In this document: positions 60,651-64,000 of the stretch, in pieces | How positions within the stretch are numbered: the first letter of the stretch is position 1 | Layout of the letters: each line of letters begins with the position of its first letter | NCBI GenBank assembly: GCA_038501625.1 | Contig: JAZAYU010000053.1 | Location: forward strand, 1,164,501-1,228,500 | Length of the DNA: 64,000 nucleotides | Source: Corbicula japonica | Taxonomy: Eukaryota > Mollusca > Bivalvia > Venerida > Cyrenidae | Direction of reading: 5' to 3' | Program-made: the position numbers and the translations under genes | The notes under the pieces: model-generated | Seen by the model: the letters and a program-made list of their open reading frames with translations, nothing else | Databases searched by the model: none | What the model was told of the DNA's origin: nothing

Positions 60651-60856
60651 AGTGGGTGTTGTATTGGAGGAAAAACATATTTACGATTTAAGTAACTAGT
60701 TAAGTCAATATTGATGGCTTAAATATAACATTATATGGAATATTCTTGGGTGTCACTTGCATACAATACACAGTGTAAAACGAAAGAGAAGTGTTCTTAC
60801 TGGTTCCTTTCTAGTTCCTTTGATACTGATTGTTAATTTCAAGTTCGTAAGACAAG

Positions 60857-60936
60857 TTCATTATAGTGTAGTGGCTAACACTCTCGCCTCTCAAGCGGAG
60901 GCCCCGGGTTCAATACTCAGGACGGACACTTTTTTT
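60857..60936 (+). pseudogene. tRNA-Glu-like pseudogene or SINE head
   Basis: Has an A-box-like tagtgtagtggctaac, an anticodon-arm-like segment with loop ctctcaa (anticodon would be CTC), a B-box-like gggttcaatact and a T7 run at 60930-60936. The acceptor strands do not pair and the T stem has a mismatch, so a working tRNA is unlikely. It differs strongly from the array tRNA-Glu. It could be the head of a tRNA-derived SINE. Confidence 0.5.
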
Positions 60937-61778
60937 AAACTTAATATACGTAAAAGTTGGTAGATTTCGCTCTTGTAACAGGCTGTTATTATTTATATTT
61001 ATTAAATTTCAAGGACATTTATTCATCATGAATTCTCACTCTACACGAGGTATTTTATTGAAACTGAATATTTTTCTTCTTTAATCGACTTGTTATCACT
61101 GTATGAAATTGTTGCAACAGCTTCAACATTTTTTTTGAAAGACACTTTCAATGAATTTATGAGTTGTCATGATTCGGTCGCTTAATCTCTAAGTCATTCT
61201 AAGAAGGCAGGGAGGGTTCGTCAACAGCTATAACAAATAAAATAAAATAACTAAACTGTGTCTGCTTTGCCTCTCTGTATTTCTTTCTTTCTTATATACA
61301 TGTATATATAAATCTTTTCCATCAACGCCGTTTATCTTTTTTAAAGATATTTCTTGTTAAAGTTGGTTTTATCTTTTGATAATTTGTTGATTTTAGTGGG
61401 TTTCAAATTTTTTTTTCATCTATTATGATCATAATGAGTCGATTTATTCCACAGGTTTTTAGCATCTTTCACTCATATTTATAAATCTCTGATTGTCGAT
61501 TTTTCCACACATTTAGTCTCTTTCTCTTTACGTTTTTGCTAGTTAATGTCAGATATATGTGTTGATGCGTCTCTCTAAGTCTAGCTTACGTGTCCCAAAG
61601 CTATTCGAGACCAACACCTTTTGATTCTATTCAGTACTTTTGATAGAGACCTGTTTTTCTTATTTTTAACTTTTACTGTCAGGTTTTGGATAAAGAGGTA
61701 GTTTTCTAAGAATTTGCTGATTTTCAACTGGTTATACACATGATACCGTTGACGGGAAAAACCAGGGATGACATCCGT
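60937..61778. other. Intergenic, nothing recognised
   Basis: AT-rich with T-rich stretches; no exon seen. Confidence 0.4.
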
Positions 61779-61888
61779 GCCCAAGGTTATAAAGCTGAGC
61801 ATGGAAACCAGTCAGTCGCCATTTCAGCCAATCAGATGCTTGAGATTTGAGACTGGTTTCCAAACTCAGTTTTATAACCTTCAGTCCC
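61779..61888. mobile_element. Palindromic foldback MITE, copy 7, left arm shortened
   Basis: Ends gcccaaggttataaagctga and cagttttataaccttcagtc. The left arm jumps from ggaaaccagtc straight to the centre (agtcgccatttcagcc), losing about 35 bases of arm, while the right arm is complete. Confidence 0.85.
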
Positions 61889-62741
61889 GTTCTTGTACAT
61901 CTAGAAGGGTTGTAGGTGATACTGAGGCCCAGTTTTGTTTCCATCTCTTATAGTAATTTCTACAAGTTGTACCAGTCCTTAACAGCAAAACTTTTGTATA
62001 TCACCAAATTTATAATGTTTTTTGCGTAAGGTGTGTTTGCTTTCATTGTTGATGTTGATTATGTTTTTTTTTACCCAAACAGGAGACATACAATAAAAGT
62101 CTGATGGTTCTTCCAAAGATAATTTTTAAGTTAAGGGAGATAATTCAATCCAGACAACAGATTGTTTACAGAGAAAATAATTTGATACTCAATAGATGAG
62201 TTGATCTTTGAGTTATTTCCCTTTGACCATGACGCCGACGACTTATTATTTGTACTTTTCTTGCATTCCCCCATCACAATTACTCATTTAAGGGTTAGGG
62301 TTGATTATATAATTATTTAAGTTTCAGAGTTCTTCCAGTTTTCTTGACTTTATTGGTTTAAAACATGCGAAAATTTAACAGATCAACAATTTAGGTGAAA
62401 TATTAATGAGAATTTCAGAGAGTTTCGATAATGAGATGTAATTTACGCTGAAAGAAAACGTCGACAATACGTGAAATATGGAAAAATCTGGGCAAAGTAA
62501 TTATCCTCAGTGCAGTTCAAGTTTAATCCACTGAAATTTCTTACAGAAGATCTCAAATAAACATCAATACCACGTGGGAGGACATTCAGAATCGAGGCTT
62601 CAGCGCAAACACGATGTATTTCCTAATATTTGTTGAAAGAGATACATGGGTTGTGTACTGTACTGTCAAAATGAAGGAGTTTTTTCTTTACAAAATGTGT
62701 CTAAATTAGAACGAGATTTGTCGAGAAGTAATGGCATATTA
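61889..62741. other. 3' flank of the imidazolonepropionase gene
   Basis: Probable 3' UTR and intergenic DNA; nothing else recognised. Confidence 0.4.
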
Positions 62742-63980
62742 TCATGGTTGTGCACGGGAATGAACTATTTCTCCCCTGTAGATGACTTTCTCTATCACCT
62801 CATTATAGCTGCCAAACTTGTATATAAGGTTTTCCCATCTGAAAACGAAAGAAAAACTGTTTGTGGTAAAATGTTTAGGGCTCAGATCACATTTTCACAA
62901 GTGGTAAGTGCAATGGTGCCCCTTGTCTAGCAAAATTAAGTGATATTTAATGAAACTCAAAGGTCTTTTTCTTCTTTTTTTATATTTTCGTTAATAAGTC
63001 AAAAAGCATAGCTGTAATATTGTTTTAAAGTAAGTTCTGACTTTTTTATATGCCGAGTTGTTGTATGAAGTGATGATTAAGTCGTTGAAATTAGAAAACA
63101 TTAAAATTGACATGTTCACATGTACCTGTCAGCGTCTAGAATGAGCATATTTCCGTATTTGCCGACCTCCAGAGAGCCATGTTTGTCTGAAACGTTTAGC
63201 GCATGCGCGGCGTTGATGGTTGCGGCGTTCAAGGCTTCAGGCATACTCATGTGGAGAAGCACACAGGCTAAATGCATCACAATCGGCTGCAAAATAGTCA
63301 AAGAGTTTGTTTTCTAATTATTTACCCGAACGAATATAACGCTCGTTTCTGACAAAATAATTACCATAGGAAGTTAAGATTTTCGCAGATCGACAGTTTT
63401 AACGAAGCTTGGCAATAACTGTATATCAAATTTACAATGTTTCCCTAACATGGTTTACAAAGCTTGTAAGTTTTTGTTTTTGCTGGTCAGATGTAATGGT
63501 TAACCTATAACCTAATTTAAATTTCAAATTATTTTTTCACTGGACTGTGTGGTTTCGTGCGGTAGGCCGCACATTATTATGTGGTAATGCCATAAGAATG
63601 TACGCTTTCTTCACACTCCATGATATGTATTTAACTCTTGCAGATATTTGTTTTCAGTTCGTAAACGTCGGTGGCATACATTATTGGTAGTTTGAGAAAA
63701 ACTCTGTTTAAATACAGTCTTCATGCCTTAAACAAAATTATTCTTAAACGGTTATAATTACCATTGCTAAACAGTAAGCATTTGGATTAAAATCCGAACC
63801 AAGAGCAACTGCCATCCCTTGGTCAATCATCTTCCGCACCGGTGGAGGTTTGAGCCTCAGTATGTAGGCGGTTGTTGGCAAGACGACCCCTACTGACCCC
63901 GCTGTTGCCATGGCAACTATTCCATCATCAGAGATCTCTTCTAAATGGCTGATTGCTAGGGCTCCTATCGATGCCCCCAT
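62742..63980 (-). CDS. AMDHD1: Imidazolonepropionase, C-terminal part (AMDHD1/HutI)
   Basis: Last three coding exons: 63762-63980, 63126-63286 and 62742-62838, with consistent phases and 158 residues to a TGA. The 5' exons lie beyond the right edge. Imidazolonepropionase hydrolyses 4-imidazolone-5-propanoate to N-formimino-L-glutamate, the third step of histidine breakdown, in the cytosol. Family signatures are clear: ISHLEEISDDG, LPTTAYILRLK, ALGSDFNPNAYC (with the metal-binding Asp of the amidohydrolase fold), MPEALNAATINAAHAL and HGSLEVGKYGN, ending WENLIYKFG...VIEKVIYRG. The first exon border (tctgtctaag acceptor at 63981-63982) is inferred from the pyrimidine tract and loss of family resemblance beyond it. 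Confidence 0.92.
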
Positions 63981-64000
63981 CTTAGACAGAACAGACAAAA

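Overview
The window looks like nuclear DNA of a bivalve mollusc. Five multi-exon genes have GT-AG introns and metazoan families: a MARVEL protein, two DOK-type adaptors, a Rab22/31 GTPase and an imidazolonepropionase. The intergenic DNA is AT-rich and full of short non-autonomous elements. Several of these are like the bivalve 'pearl' elements, with about 150-170 bp core repeats, an ACGG microsatellite and a short terminal hairpin. The organism call is inference; no species is claimed.

Region 1 (1-18300) is a tRNA factory. A 2188-bp unit is repeated head to tail eight times (1-17504) and runs off the left edge. Each unit carries five intact tRNA genes: Arg(ACG) on minus, two Asp(GTC) on plus, Glu(CTC) on minus and Arg(TCG) on minus. 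That makes 40 intact genes in 17 kb, all decoding charged amino acids. The copies differ by only a few single-base or homopolymer changes. The right edge (17505-18300) is a decayed, reshuffled unit with three tRNA pseudogenes.

Region 2 (18300-26560) holds a compound trinucleotide repeat, a 41-bp minisatellite, a mariner-like MITE, and a four-exon plus-strand gene (20244-23141) for a 202-residue MARVEL membrane protein. A 44-base C run, palindromic foldback MITEs and a TTAA-flanked MITE lie in and after it.

Region 3 (26564-39285) has two tandem minus-strand genes with PH plus IRS-type PTB domains. The upstream one (35722-39285) is a short 268-residue protein that stops just after the PTB domain. 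The downstream one (26564-34985) is a 1041-residue docking protein with a long tail carrying YxxM, YxxP and proline-rich motifs. Together they suggest a full docking adaptor and a tail-less relative acting at tyrosine kinase receptors.

Region 4 (39300-48080) is intergenic and repeat-rich. Region 5 (48084-58793) is a seven-exon minus-strand Rab22/Rab31-type GTPase. Its introns hold an approximately 1.6-kb 18-bp minisatellite, two pearl-like elements and several MITEs. Region 6 (58794-64000) is mostly repeats, then the last three coding exons of an AMDHD1-type imidazolonepropionase (histidine catabolism), which continues past the right edge.

All exon boundaries were worked out by eye from splice sites, phase and family resemblance; no alignment or transcript data were available.
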